Of a DNA stretch of 64,000 bases, positions 7,377 through 16,741 are shown in pieces (position 1 is the stretch's first letter; each line of letters starts with the position of its first letter). Both the position numbers and the translations under genes were made by a program. The stretch lies in contig NZ_PPEG02000004.1 in NCBI RefSeq assembly GCF_002899945.2, forward strand, positions 62,001 to 126,000. Direction: 5' to 3'. Source of the DNA: Chryseobacterium viscerum. Its GTDB lineage: Bacteria; Bacteroidota; Bacteroidia; Flavobacteriales; Weeksellaceae. The notes beneath the pieces were generated by a model that was not told where the DNA came from, ran no database searches, and was given only the letters and a program-made list of their open reading frames with translations.

Positions 7377-10300
7377 ATGAAATTTTTTTCATCATTGATG
7401 CTGTCGTTTTGTTCAGTGTTGGTTTTTTCACAGACCATACTGTATCAGACAGAAACGGTATCCCGGACGGTTCAGGATCCACAGACGGTGGTAATGGCTC
7501 AGGGATTCCATGCTAAAGCAGGGGTTTCAAATTCCTTTGTAGCAAAAATTGGCCCCACCACGGAAAATCCTGGAGGAGGGCCTGCTAACTCAAATGCCGG
7601 AGCGAACAATCCAAGTGGAACAACAGCTCCGGATAAACAAAGTTTTCACGATACAAAAGGAAAAATGGAGGTAAATGGGGGTGGACAATTACAGTTTACT
7701 TTACCTATTGCCTTGCCTCCTGGAATAAAGACAGTTGCTCCTCAGGTAAATCTGGTTTATACCAGTGGTGCCGGTAATGGGATAGCTGGATACGGGTGGA
7801 ACTTAACAGGGATTACTTCCATTTCTAGAATGGGACGAAACATAGACAAAGACAAGGAAGCGAAGGAAATAATGATGGATTATTCCGATTATTATAGCTT
7901 TAATGGACAAAGATTGATTTTAAAATCTGGTGAGTATGGTAAAAATGGAGCAGAATATGTAACCGAAAAATATTCAAATCTTAAAATTAAATCTTTAGGT
8001 TCCAGAAATGGAATTCAGGGACCAATGCTATTTCATGTTACATTTGAAGATGGATCTCAGGCATGGTATGGAGATACGGTGTATGATGATCCTGGACATG
8101 CAAATGCGGGCAGAACTTCCATGGAATACAATATTGTAAAGTGGATGGATGCTCAAGGGAATTATATTACCTATGAGTATGAGAAAAATAGCTATATAAC
8201 GTCACAAACTGTTACTCCCGGAGATGTAAGTAAAATTAAATTAATTAAATGGGGAGGAAATGAAAAATTGAATAAGCCTCACTTTAATGAAATTCAGTTT
8301 AACTATAATGTTGAGAGAACGGTAAAAGAAATCTCTTATCATCAAGGGTATTATTATAATCAGGACAAACTTCTTAATGAAATTGTTGTTAAATCTAATT
8401 CAAGTGCATTTAAAAGCTATAAAATAGAATACACTAATAATAATACGAGTTATCAGTTTGTAGATACTATTACAGAAATTAATGCAAATGGAGAATCTGC
8501 AAATCCTATAAAATTTGATAGAAAACCTGATAATTCTACAATTAAAAGTTCTGAAATTTCTAATAATCTAAACTTAGATAGTAAAAATATTGCAGACTTT
8601 GATGGAGATGGATATTTAGACCTTTTAACTTATCAGTCTTCAGCAGATGGCTATTATGAATGCTTACAATATGATGATTATGGACGTTGTGAAAGAGAAG
8701 GCGATTATATACAGCCTACTGTAGCCGGAACTTATATTACTTACAACAATTTCTTTGGGGCAAAGAAAGTAAGGGTTTCTGATATAAATTTAACAGGTGC
8801 TTTAGCGATCAACGCAACACTGGTTAATGATAAAATGAGACCTGTAAAATCTCTATACACCCATAAAACAGAATCAAATCAGATAAAGTTTGATAAGTAT
8901 GTACTGGAAAATGCACAGTATGTTCTTAATCAATCTAAAACAGTACCATCATCCTTATATGATAAAAAATATGATGAACCTAGAGACAATCCTACTGCTG
9001 ATTATTACACTATAAGATCTTATATAAGAGAATTCAGAGATATAGACGCAAACGGAGATGGTCTTTCAGAGGTATTATTTTCGGTAGAAAGTATTACTAC
9101 TATTTATCCTTATAATGGCCCGAATGATGATCCTGAAGTAATGGTAGGTGGACCTACTGTACCCATACATAGACCTGTAGAGTCATATAGTAGCTTTGAT
9201 TACTATATTGTGAATCCGAACACATCACAAAATGATGCTTATTGGGTTGGCTCTGGCCCAAGAGATCTTTTGAAAGAAGGGGTAGCGATGGACTTTGACG
9301 GAGATGGGAAAGAGAATCTTGTTGAAGTCTTGAAAGATTGGGTTAGTAGTAACTCTTTCGTGCTTAATGAAGCTGGGAAATACGTAATGAAATCAAATTC
9401 TGTACTTTACCACGGAGAAAAGGCTGGGATGGTTTTTGGAGACTTCAATGGAGATGGGAAAATGGATTTTATGGTTCCACAAGGTACGGAAACGTCTAAT
9501 TGGAAATTATATGTGAATTCTGGTAAAACACCTGCTCCAGGAAACAATGACCTTTCATTTACCATTCAGAATTTTGATAATTTTTCATATTACACTAAAG
9601 AGCCTACACTTGTTGACAATACTTATAAAAGAACAGTAGCTATCTGGCATTTTGCTAAAGACTTGAATGGTGATGGGAAAAGTGATCTGGTTCGTTTTGA
9701 ATCTCAGGTTTTTAAAGCTCATAAATGTTGTGGTGATTTAGATTCAAGAAGAGGATTCAAGGTGATCGAATCAGCAGGAGCTGATATTAATGGTAATATT
9801 AAATTTGAAACAAAATATGAGGAAGATCCATGGAGTATGGTTTCCCAGATTGGCGCTCATTGGATTCCAATGAATGTGTCACTTCGCATCAATAAAGAAG
9901 AGAATGTCTTTTTTGTAAAAGTCGAAAATCATTTATTTCGTTATACTTACTATGATATAAAAAACAGAGAGAGAATATATGCAATTAATCAGGGAGGAAT
10001 AAAAACTGAAATTACATATAATGAAATAGATGCTAATGATAACAATACACCTAAGTTTTACAAACCAACCACGATTCAGACCTATCCATATGTTCAGGTA
10101 GAGCATATGCCTCAAAGCTTTATTGTTACTCAGCTTAAAGAAGAAGGAAGAAAACAGGATTTCAAATATAGGGATCTGATTGTTAATCTTCATGGTAAGG
10201 GTGTTATTGGGTACAGGCAAGCTGCTCGTTCTACATGGTATGCAGATGGTTTTGAAAATACAAAAATATGGTCAGGAGCGGAAATAGATCCATTAAATGA

Positions 10301-13300
10301 AGGGGTAACCCTTAAAGAATGGTCTATAAAAACTAATGATGAGAATAAGATATTCCCAGTAAATATTTCTGAAAACAACAATGAACTTTTAAATTTTAAA
10401 TCTACAAGTTATCAGAAAGATGAGCTTTTAAATGGGCAGGTAATTACCAATACTGCGGGGGTAGAAAAATCAAAGATTGTAACTGCTCTGGTACCAAAAT
10501 CTACAATTACAAAAGACTTTTTAACAAATACACTTACAACAGATAGTATTATATACGGAGATTATTATCTTCTTTCACAAACAATATCTAATGTCAATAA
10601 CAATTATGCTATAACAACGTCCTCCTTTGATTATAATCATAATCTATCAGCTTCAGGTTCTGATTATTTTATTGGTCGTTTAAAGTCACAGACTAATACA
10701 GTACAGGCATATGGAGATATGAAGTCTGCAAAAGTTGAATATTCCTATGATGGAAACTTACCTAAAACGGCGAAAACATGGAACAGAGATAATACTGGTT
10801 ATGCATTAGATACTTATGATTACGACGGATTTGGTAATGTGATAAAAACAGTAACCAGTAATAGCATAGATGCTTTAACCCAGACCACAGGTGCTATATA
10901 TGATCCAAAAGGAAGATTTGTAGTAAAGAAAACTGATAATCTTGGACTTGAAACTAATATTGATTATAATGATTGGGGACAAATCACAATACAAACAGAT
11001 CCATTAGGGAATACTCTTGAGAATGTTTATGATAAGTGGGGGAAACTTTTAAAATCGAAAACCAATTTAGGAGGTAGTACAACGTATCAGTACATAAGAG
11101 ATACTAATTCTAATATCACTTTGATTCAGTATGATGCCGATGGAAATATTTCAAAAAAATATACCAATAGATTAGGGCAGGAATATAAAAAAGTAACCAA
11201 GAGTTTTGGACAGAGTAAATATGTTGCAGTCTATTCAATATATGATGTATTAGGAAGAAAAATCCGCGATAGTGAACCTTATTTTGATCAGGCTTCTGAA
11301 GAACTGCCAAGTGATATTCAATGGAATGTTAACACTTATGATGATACTGTTTTTCCGGCTAAGGTAATAACTATTGGATTAGCAAAAGTTAATCCTCAGG
11401 GGCTTATTACTTCTTTCACCGGAAAAAAAATGGAATCTTCTGTGTCGGGTAACATTACTTCTGTAACTGAAGTAAATGGATATGGAAGAACTACAACTAA
11501 AACAGTTGATGTATTAGGAAATGTAGTTTCTACTTCAGATAAAGGTGGAAACATAGCTTTTTCATATAATGCTGCAGGTGAACAGGTGAAAGCGCAATAT
11601 GCAGAGAATATTGTTACTACTAAATATGACAGCTGGGGTCGTAAATCAGAATTTAATGATCCATCCAACGGATTATACAAATATGAATATAATGGATTGG
11701 GGCAACCTAAGAAAACAACCAGCCCTAAAGGAATAAAGGAGTTTACTTACAATAATTTAGGACAACTGATTGGCCAGAAAGAAATTTCTACTGTAGATAA
11801 CGGTCAGGCTACTGATAAAATAATTACTTATACTTACGATAATAAAGGAAGAGTAATCGCCAAAAATGGAACCTCCAAAGGAAAATCTTATAGCTCAAAC
11901 ATTTCTTTTGACCAGCAGGGAAGAGTATTATCATCTTCAGAAAGTAGTAACGGTAAATATTTTATTCAGAAAGGGATTACCTATGATGACAAAGGAAAAG
12001 TTATTACTTATGAAAAAAGCCTTTATTCATCAGGCGTATTTACAAAGGTAAATATCGAAAATGTTTATAATGATTGGAATGGAGCATTATCTCAGATAAA
12101 AGATAAGAATTCTGGTAAGGTATTATGGGAAATAAAAGATATTAACGCAAGAGGACAGGTTCTTAGCTCTAAACTTGGAGCTGCTAATATTACTAATGCC
12201 TATGATGGTAACGGATTTTTAATGAGTGTTAATCATTCATCACAAGTCAAATCCGGAATTTTGGATCTCGGATATAGCTTTGATGGAATTAAAAATGAGT
12301 TGAAAAGCAGAAGAACTTCAGGTGATTTCAATATTTTAGAATCGTTCAATTATGATGACAATAACAGACTTGTAAGTTGGACAGATCCTGTGACGGGTAT
12401 TACTCCTCCAAATAGAAACGTTTATGATGCTAAAGGAAGAATAATAGAAAATGATCAGGTAGGAACTATAAAATATGAAAACTCTTCTAAGATTTATCAG
12501 GCTACGGGAATGACCCTAAATGCTGCCGGAACTCAAAACTATAACAATGATCTTATTCAAAGCATTACCTATAATGAAAATAATGATCCTGTCTTTATTG
12601 ACGGTGAAAAAGGTGATGTTGCTTTCCAGTATGGATTGACAAGCATGAGGCAAAGAGTTACCTATGGTGGAAATTTCGATGCAGACAAAGAAGGGAAATT
12701 TACTAAGTTTTATAGTGAAGATGGAAGTTTTGAAATCATAAAAGACAATACATCCGGTAAAGAAAAACATATTCTTTATATAGGAGGCTCTCCATATGAA
12801 AGTAATATTGTTTACATAAAGAACTATGAAGAATCTGGTGGTTCATATAAATTCTTGCACAAGGACTATTTAGGCAGTATCTTAGCTATTAGTGATGAAG
12901 CAGGAAATAAACTGGAGCAAAGGCATTTTGATGCATGGGGTAACTTTACTCATCTTCAGATAGGCAGCGGGCAAATTATTACAGATAAAAATAGTATTAA
13001 TAGCACTGCACTATTACTAGAAAGAGGGTATACCAGCCATGAGCATTTTGCAGAAGTAGGAATTATTCATATGAATGGAAGATTATATGATCCATTACTA
13101 CGAAGGTTCTTAAATGCAGATGAAAATATTCAGGATCCAACCAATACACAGAATTACAATAAGTATGGATATGTATTGAATAATCCTCTCATGTTTAATG
13201 ATCCGACTGGAGAAGAAATCTTTACATTAGCTGCAATTACGGTAGCTGCTCTTGTAAAAGCTGTAATTATCGGTGCTGCTGTAGGATTAGCTGCTTATAC

Positions 13301-14216
13301 ATTAAGTCTTGCAGTAACAGGGAACTTTGACCAGTGGAACTTATTAGGAGCCTTTAAGGCAACCTTTACAGGAGCTGTTTCGGGAGCTGTTACTTTTGGG
13401 ATAGGGAGTTTATTTACCGGAGCGGGAGGATGTATAACCGCCGTATCACAGGTTCTTAAAGAGTCTATTGGAAATGTAGGACTTGCTATGGTACAAGCAG
13501 GAACTCATGCTATTGCACAAGGTATATTGAGTTCGGTACAAGGAGATGCGTTTTTGAGCTCTGCAGCATCAGGCTTTTTTGGTAGTTTAGGTGCTTCTGC
13601 TTTTGGAGCAGTTGCTAAAAGTGCTGTAGGGACTGTAATTTTTGGTGCGTTTTCTGGTGGTGTTGGAGCTGAACTCACCGGAGGTAACTTCTGGCAAGGT
13701 GCAGTGATTGGAGGAGTCGTTGCAGGATTAAATCATGTAGGACATACTTTATATGGTCCTGGGGATGGTCCTAATTCTAAGACTACTGTGAAAAAAATGA
13801 CACAAGTTGAATTTAATGAATATGTTAAATCACAACAAGAAGAATTAGGAAAATATGCTGAATATATAAAACAGACAGGGGCGATTATTGGTGCTGCACC
13901 AACAGATTTTGCCGGGCTAAAAGATTATGTTGTAGACATTTTTAAAGGAGATTTTTCAAAACTTATAAAGCTTTTTTCTGTTAAAACATTTATAGGAACT
14001 CATATTTATTTGACAGGTGATGACTTGTCAAAATATCTGGAGATGTTAGGAAATGTAAAGAATAACTATGATAAATTACATGGAAACTCGGCAGGTAAAG
14101 GAGTGAGTGCGGTCTCAATCCGAGTGAGTTTGCCTGTTCATGGTGGTTCCGGGATAAATATATATAAATTCTTTGATAATAAAACAAATAAATATTTAGG
14201 CGGTGGTAGTTTTTAA
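7377..14216 (+). CDS. SpvB/FG-GAP/RHS-repeat protein, probable polymorphic toxin
   Basis: A 2279-aa secreted protein. Order of parts: signal peptide (1-19); a short repeat-like segment (DPQTVVMAQGFHAKAGVSNS, about 34-53); SpvB-type N-domain (about 85-250, with VNLVYTSGAGNGIAGYGWNL); four FG-GAP/VCBS calcium-loop motifs (DFDGDG or DLNGDG near 404, 639, 689 and 760); many RHS/YD repeats (about 1100-1820); the RHS-associated core (DYLGSILAISDEAGN, then GRLYDPLLRRFLNADE...NPLMFNDPTG ending near 1947); and a variable C-terminus (1948-2279). This order equals a TcB plus TcC fusion, in which the shell encloses a toxic C-terminal domain. The C-terminus has a Gly/Ala-rich hydrophobic stretch ending GGNFWQGAVIGGVVAGLNH and about 150 unrecognised residues. 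Whether it is a toxin against bacteria or hosts is inference. Confidence 0.88.
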   Translation: MKFFSSLMLSFCSVLVFSQTILYQTETVSRTVQDPQTVVMAQGFHAKAGVSNSFVAKIGPTTENPGGGPANSNAGANNPSGTTAPDKQSFHDTKGKMEVNGGGQLQFTLPIALPPGIKTVAPQVNLVYTSGAGNGIAGYGWNLTGITSISRMGRNIDKDKEAKEIMMDYSDYYSFNGQRLILKSGEYGKNGAEYVTEKYSNLKIKSLGSRNGIQGPMLFHVTFEDGSQAWYGDTVYDDPGHANAGRTSMEYNIVKWMDAQGNYITYEYEKNSYITSQTVTPGDVSKIKLIKWGGNEKLNKPHFNEIQFNYNVERTVKEISYHQGYYYNQDKLLNEIVVKSNSSAFKSYKIEYTNNNTSYQFVDTITEINANGESANPIKFDRKPDNSTIKSSEISNNLNLDSKNIADFDGDGYLDLLTYQSSADGYYECLQYDDYGRCEREGDYIQPTVAGTYITYNNFFGAKKVRVSDINLTGALAINATLVNDKMRPVKSLYTHKTESNQIKFDKYVLENAQYVLNQSKTVPSSLYDKKYDEPRDNPTADYYTIRSYIREFRDIDANGDGLSEVLFSVESITTIYPYNGPNDDPEVMVGGPTVPIHRPVESYSSFDYYIVNPNTSQNDAYWVGSGPRDLLKEGVAMDFDGDGKENLVEVLKDWVSSNSFVLNEAGKYVMKSNSVLYHGEKAGMVFGDFNGDGKMDFMVPQGTETSNWKLYVNSGKTPAPGNNDLSFTIQNFDNFSYYTKEPTLVDNTYKRTVAIWHFAKDLNGDGKSDLVRFESQVFKAHKCCGDLDSRRGFKVIESAGADINGNIKFETKYEEDPWSMVSQIGAHWIPMNVSLRINKEENVFFVKVENHLFRYTYYDIKNRERIYAINQGGIKTEITYNEIDANDNNTPKFYKPTTIQTYPYVQVEHMPQSFIVTQLKEEGRKQDFKYRDLIVNLHGKGVIGYRQAARSTWYADGFENTKIWSGAEIDPLNEGVTLKEWSIKTNDENKIFPVNISENNNELLNFKSTSYQKDELLNGQVITNTAGVEKSKIVTALVPKSTITKDFLTNTLTTDSIIYGDYYLLSQTISNVNNNYAITTSSFDYNHNLSASGSDYFIGRLKSQTNTVQAYGDMKSAKVEYSYDGNLPKTAKTWNRDNTGYALDTYDYDGFGNVIKTVTSNSIDALTQTTGAIYDPKGRFVVKKTDNLGLETNIDYNDWGQITIQTDPLGNTLENVYDKWGKLLKSKTNLGGSTTYQYIRDTNSNITLIQYDADGNISKKYTNRLGQEYKKVTKSFGQSKYVAVYSIYDVLGRKIRDSEPYFDQASEELPSDIQWNVNTYDDTVFPAKVITIGLAKVNPQGLITSFTGKKMESSVSGNITSVTEVNGYGRTTTKTVDVLGNVVSTSDKGGNIAFSYNAAGEQVKAQYAENIVTTKYDSWGRKSEFNDPSNGLYKYEYNGLGQPKKTTSPKGIKEFTYNNLGQLIGQKEISTVDNGQATDKIITYTYDNKGRVIAKNGTSKGKSYSSNISFDQQGRVLSSSESSNGKYFIQKGITYDDKGKVITYEKSLYSSGVFTKVNIENVYNDWNGALSQIKDKNSGKVLWEIKDINARGQVLSSKLGAANITNAYDGNGFLMSVNHSSQVKSGILDLGYSFDGIKNELKSRRTSGDFNILESFNYDDNNRLVSWTDPVTGITPPNRNVYDAKGRIIENDQVGTIKYENSSKIYQATGMTLNAAGTQNYNNDLIQSITYNENNDPVFIDGEKGDVAFQYGLTSMRQRVTYGGNFDADKEGKFTKFYSEDGSFEIIKDNTSGKEKHILYIGGSPYESNIVYIKNYEESGGSYKFLHKDYLGSILAISDEAGNKLEQRHFDAWGNFTHLQIGSGQIITDKNSINSTALLLERGYTSHEHFAEVGIIHMNGRLYDPLLRRFLNADENIQDPTNTQNYNKYGYVLNNPLMFNDPTGEEIFTLAAITVAALVKAVIIGAAVGLAAYTLSLAVTGNFDQWNLLGAFKATFTGAVSGAVTFGIGSLFTGAGGCITAVSQVLKESIGNVGLAMVQAGTHAIAQGILSSVQGDAFLSSAASGFFGSLGASAFGAVAKSAVGTVIFGAFSGGVGAELTGGNFWQGAVIGGVVAGLNHVGHTLYGPGDGPNSKTTVKKMTQVEFNEYVKSQQEELGKYAEYIKQTGAIIGAAPTDFAGLKDYVVDIFKGDFSKLIKLFSVKTFIGTHIYLTGDDLSKYLEMLGNVKNNYDKLHGNSAGKGVSAVSIRVSLPVHGGSGINIYKFFDNKTNKYLGGGSF

Positions 14217-14499
14217 AAAAATAACAGCAGTAGTATATTTGCTAACTTATGTAGGTATGTTCATTTTGAAGCTTTTTTTCAAAGATGATAATATGAGGAT
14301 ATATTTTAATAATCAATTTCATAATATATTTAAATTGAACATTGATTATCATGGATTTTATGTTATTTACATGTTTTTTAATCCTGTATTCGCAAGTTTG
14401 TTTTTTTGGTTAAGTAAGAAATATGGTATATATTTTATCATATTTATAAATATTTTACTTTTAATTCTACAATTTAATTATTATTTAAAGAACATATAA
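14203..14499 (+). CDS. Small membrane protein overlapping the RHS gene, candidate immunity protein
   Basis: A 98-aa hydrophobic protein starting at a GTG (14203) and overlapping the last 14 nt of the RHS gene in another frame. Three hydrophobic segments are visible: ITAVVYLLTYVGMFILKLFF (7-26), an internal one near 50-70 (FYVIYMFFNPVFASLFFWLS), and YFIIFINILLLILQF (77-91). The position directly behind the toxin C-terminus, the overlap and the shared terminator are the classic layout of an immunity gene. A membrane location would suit a toxin acting at the inner membrane. An internal ATG at 14257 is possible but would cut the first helix. It is even richer in A+T than its neighbours. No family is recognised. 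Confidence 0.6.
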   Translation: MVVFKKITAVVYLLTYVGMFILKLFFKDDNMRIYFNNQFHNIFKLNIDYHGFYVIYMFFNPVFASLFFWLSKKYGIYFIIFINILLLILQFNYYLKNI

Positions 14500-14508
14500 A
14501 CATTAGAT

Positions 14509-14543
14509 AATCTGCTCAAAATTATTTTGAGCAGATTTTTTTT
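14509..14543 (+). terminator. Strong terminator closing the RHS operon
   Basis: AATCTGCTCAAAAT (14509-14522) is complementary to ATTTTGAGCAGATT (14524-14537), followed by a T run of eight. Confidence 0.92.
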
Positions 14544-14611
14544 GGAATATAAGTTTCCTATTATACCTATCTAGCTTAAAAAGGAACAATAGAATCATAA
14601 ATAATAATAAA

Positions 14612-14636
14612 AAACCACCCTTCAAAAGGATGGTTT
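14612..14636 (-). terminator. Terminator of the delta-60 repeat gene
   Basis: On the minus strand AAACCATCCTT pairs with AAGGGTGGTTT (one G-T pair) and is followed by TTTTATTATT. The stem is nearly the same as the terminators of the two tRNA-Gln genes. Confidence 0.8.
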
Positions 14637-14662
14637 ATATTTTATAGAAATGATAGCTGCTT

Positions 14663-16201
14663 TTATTTCTTCACTAATTTCAAAGATTGTCTATCTCCTT
14701 TTTTAGTTTCAAATTGGATGATGTAATTCCCTTTTTCTAATCTCTGAATATTCATTTGTTCATTGAATATTGAAGAACCGCTTTGAATTTTTTTCCCGGA
14801 TAGATCAAAAATGCTGTACTCAAAACTTTCGCTAGTGTATTTCTTATTTTGTATCGTAATGTTATCACCCGCCGGGTTAGGATAAAGGGTAAAAGTATTA
14901 GTTTCATCTTTAGCAGAAACATTATCCATTCCCAGAAATCCACTATTGAATTTAGTCAAATATGACTTAGAACCATGCGTTACACTCCCTCCGGAATAGC
15001 AAAGAACAAGTGAACCGTCATTCAGATTAAATAACTTTTTAATATAGTCAGCTCTTAGTGATGTAGTGGGGGGGGCAGCCATAAAATACTGAAAACCGTT
15101 GCTGGAAGTGGTATAATCTATACTTCCATTAGCATTCAGTCTAGTTACAAATAATTGATAAATAAGGTTTGGGGTACCATTGTACATATTCATAATAGCC
15201 CCCATTATTACTATTTTTGAATTGGGTAATACAGTAATTTGGCCTAATTGCAGCTCTTCTGCAGTGGTAAAGTTATAATTAGCTGTTCTTCCATTATTAG
15301 CAAATCCAGAAACAGAAGCACCATCTGAAATTTGAATTTTAGATAAAAAGAAAGTACCTCGGTAGGGAGAACTTTTCTGATGTAATACCAGAATGGAATT
15401 ATTTGCATAATCATATTCAAAATTTTTGACTGCAGAACCTTCCGTATTAGGAATAAAAACAGATCCATTGCTGCCAAATGTAGAATCATAGGTACCGTCA
15501 GGCAGCCTTCTTTCAATGTAAGAATCCTCAGTGTAGGTTAATGTGTTGGTTTTAGTCCCTGCCATGACCAGTTTCCCATCATTTTGGATATAAAACTTTC
15601 GGGGATAAAACGTATTAAGCGATAACTTCCCGTTGGTACCGAAATTAGTATCAATCACTCCATTGGAATTTACTTTTATCATATAAGAACCCATGTTGGA
15701 AATAAGAAGATAGCTGTTGCCATTCTGATCTACCGCAATATCATCTGTTGTACCATTTTGACTCACAGACTGAGTGGTAAAGCCATTAGTACCAAAACTG
15801 GTGTCCAGGGAACCATCCAGATTAATTCTGGTCAGAAAAAGATCATATAAGCTGTGGGTAGGAGTGGCATTTACTCTTCCGTAGATCAATATTTTATTAT
15901 TATTTAAAACAATTTTTTTGATGGATTCGCTTTTATCTGATGAATTGCTACCCATGTCATAATTCTTTGTTCCAAAAGATGTATCAAGAATTCCACTTTG
16001 GTTTACCTTTCTAATCGTGATAGACCCTGTTGATGTTGCAGTAATGAATTGACCATTCGGTAGCATTACAGCATCCGATACTTCTCTATAATCATCATAC
16101 ATGCAATACCCACCATTTCCAAATGTAGGATCTAAACTAATGCTTTGTGCATTCAAAAAAATGGTGAAAATTGAAAAGAATAAGAAATAATGTTTTTTCA
16201 T
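14663..16201 (-). CDS. Delta-60 repeat protein with T9SS type A sorting domain
   Basis: A 512-aa secreted protein with a signal peptide (MKKHYFLFFSIFTIFLNAQ). It holds repeated blocks that begin with LDPTFG or LDTSFG and continue with a glycine and hydrophobic strand (near residues 23, 72, 134, 184 and 240), the delta-60 pattern that makes a beta-propeller-like fold. The C-terminal part, from LYPNPAGDNITI (about residue 440) to the lysine-rich end GDRQSLKLVKK, is a T9SS type A sorting domain, so it should be carried across the outer membrane and displayed or released. Its ligand is unknown. It is convergent with the RHS operon and lies downstream of the tRNAs, which have their own terminators. 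Confidence 0.85.
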   Translation of the reverse strand: MKKHYFLFFSIFTIFLNAQSISLDPTFGNGGYCMYDDYREVSDAVMLPNGQFITATSTGSITIRKVNQSGILDTSFGTKNYDMGSNSSDKSESIKKIVLNNNKILIYGRVNATPTHSLYDLFLTRINLDGSLDTSFGTNGFTTQSVSQNGTTDDIAVDQNGNSYLLISNMGSYMIKVNSNGVIDTNFGTNGKLSLNTFYPRKFYIQNDGKLVMAGTKTNTLTYTEDSYIERRLPDGTYDSTFGSNGSVFIPNTEGSAVKNFEYDYANNSILVLHQKSSPYRGTFFLSKIQISDGASVSGFANNGRTANYNFTTAEELQLGQITVLPNSKIVIMGAIMNMYNGTPNLIYQLFVTRLNANGSIDYTTSSNGFQYFMAAPPTTSLRADYIKKLFNLNDGSLVLCYSGGSVTHGSKSYLTKFNSGFLGMDNVSAKDETNTFTLYPNPAGDNITIQNKKYTSESFEYSIFDLSGKKIQSGSSIFNEQMNIQRLEKGNYIIQFETKKGDRQSLKLVKK

Positions 16202-16254
16202 AGGTTATAGTTTTTTATAAGAATTTAATCAGATAATAAAAGAAGGAATAAAAA

Positions 16255-16278
16255 AAACCATCCTTAAAAAGATGGTTT
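16255..16278 (-). terminator. Terminator of the first tRNA-Gln gene
   Basis: On the minus strand AAACCATC pairs with GATGGTTT and is followed by a run of T; the stem begins 2 nt after the tRNA discriminator base. Confidence 0.8.
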
Positions 16279-16279
16279 G

Positions 16280-16350
16280 TAGACCCACAGGGATTCGAAC
16301 CCCGACTGACGGTACCAAAAACCGGAGTGCTACCGTTACACTATAGGTCT
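16280..16350 (-). tRNA. tRNA-Gln (anticodon UUG), copy 1
   Basis: A 71-nt cloverleaf on the minus strand, no encoded CCA. The acceptor AGACCTA pairs with TGGGTCT (one G-T), D stem GTGT/GCAC, anticodon loop TTTTGGT with anticodon TTG, T arm CGGGG-TTCGAAT-CCCTG, discriminator A. The anticodon stem CCGGT/ACCGT has a C-U mismatch at 27:43. Its own promoter and terminator flank it. It differs from copy 2 by two bases, one in the D stem (a G-U here, A-U there) and one in the variable loop. Confidence 0.95.
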
Positions 16351-16367
16351 GTTTTATTTTGGTGATG

Positions 16368-16398
16368 CAAATTTATATATTTTTTTCTTATTTACAAA
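16368..16398 (-). promoter_or_regulatory. Promoter of tRNA-Gln copy 1
   Basis: Minus strand: TTTG at 16398-16395, 19-nt spacer, TAAATTTG at 16375-16368. An exact match to the Bacteroidetes consensus, ending 17 nt before the mature tRNA. Confidence 0.88.
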
Positions 16399-16554
16399 TA
16401 TCTTCTTTCAATTTTCTGCTGTTTTACATGAAAAAATAGAATTTGATTTTTCTATTTCCGGGCTCATTGAAGTAAGATAAGAACTTTTTGCTGGGAAATT
16501 AAATTCAGGACGATGAATTTTGAATGAAAAATATTCGATGAATCATAAAAACAA

Positions 16555-16579
16555 AAACCATCCTTGAAAAGGATGGTTT
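16555..16579 (-). terminator. Terminator of the second tRNA-Gln gene
   Basis: On the minus strand AAACCATCC pairs perfectly with GGATGGTTT across a 7-nt loop and is followed by TTTTGTTTTT. Confidence 0.82.
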
Positions 16580-16580
16580 G

Positions 16581-16651
16581 TAGACCCACAGGGATTCGAA
16601 CCCCGAATGACGGTACCAAAAACCGGAGTGTTACCGTTACACTATAGGTCT
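16581..16651 (-). tRNA. tRNA-Gln (anticodon UUG), copy 2
   Basis: 71 nt on the minus strand, identical to copy 1 except for a fully Watson-Crick D stem (GTGT/ACAC) and one variable-loop base. The same C27-U43 mismatch is present. Flanks on both sides are also duplicated (promoter and hairpin), so the unit arose by tandem duplication of a complete transcription unit of about 300 bp. Confidence 0.95.
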
Positions 16652-16668
16652 GTTTTATTTTGGTGGTG

Positions 16669-16699
16669 CAAATTTACATCTTTTTTATTTATATACAAG
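16669..16699 (-). promoter_or_regulatory. Promoter of tRNA-Gln copy 2
   Basis: Minus strand: CTTG at 16699-16696, 19-nt spacer, TAAATTTG at 16676-16669. Same design as copy 1 with one change in the -33 box. Confidence 0.85.
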
Positions 16700-16741
16700 G
16701 ATTTTTGATTTTTTTTTTTAAATTTACTGTGGATTTTATTT

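Noticed and set aside
9933..10220. Minus-strand ORF of 95 codons inside the RHS gene
   Set aside because: A shadow of the coding frame of the plus strand; there is no start context and no homologous pattern.
13990..14187. Minus-strand ORF opposite the RHS C-terminus
   Set aside because: It has a low-complexity translation, lies fully inside a clearly coding gene on the other strand, and has no promoter box.
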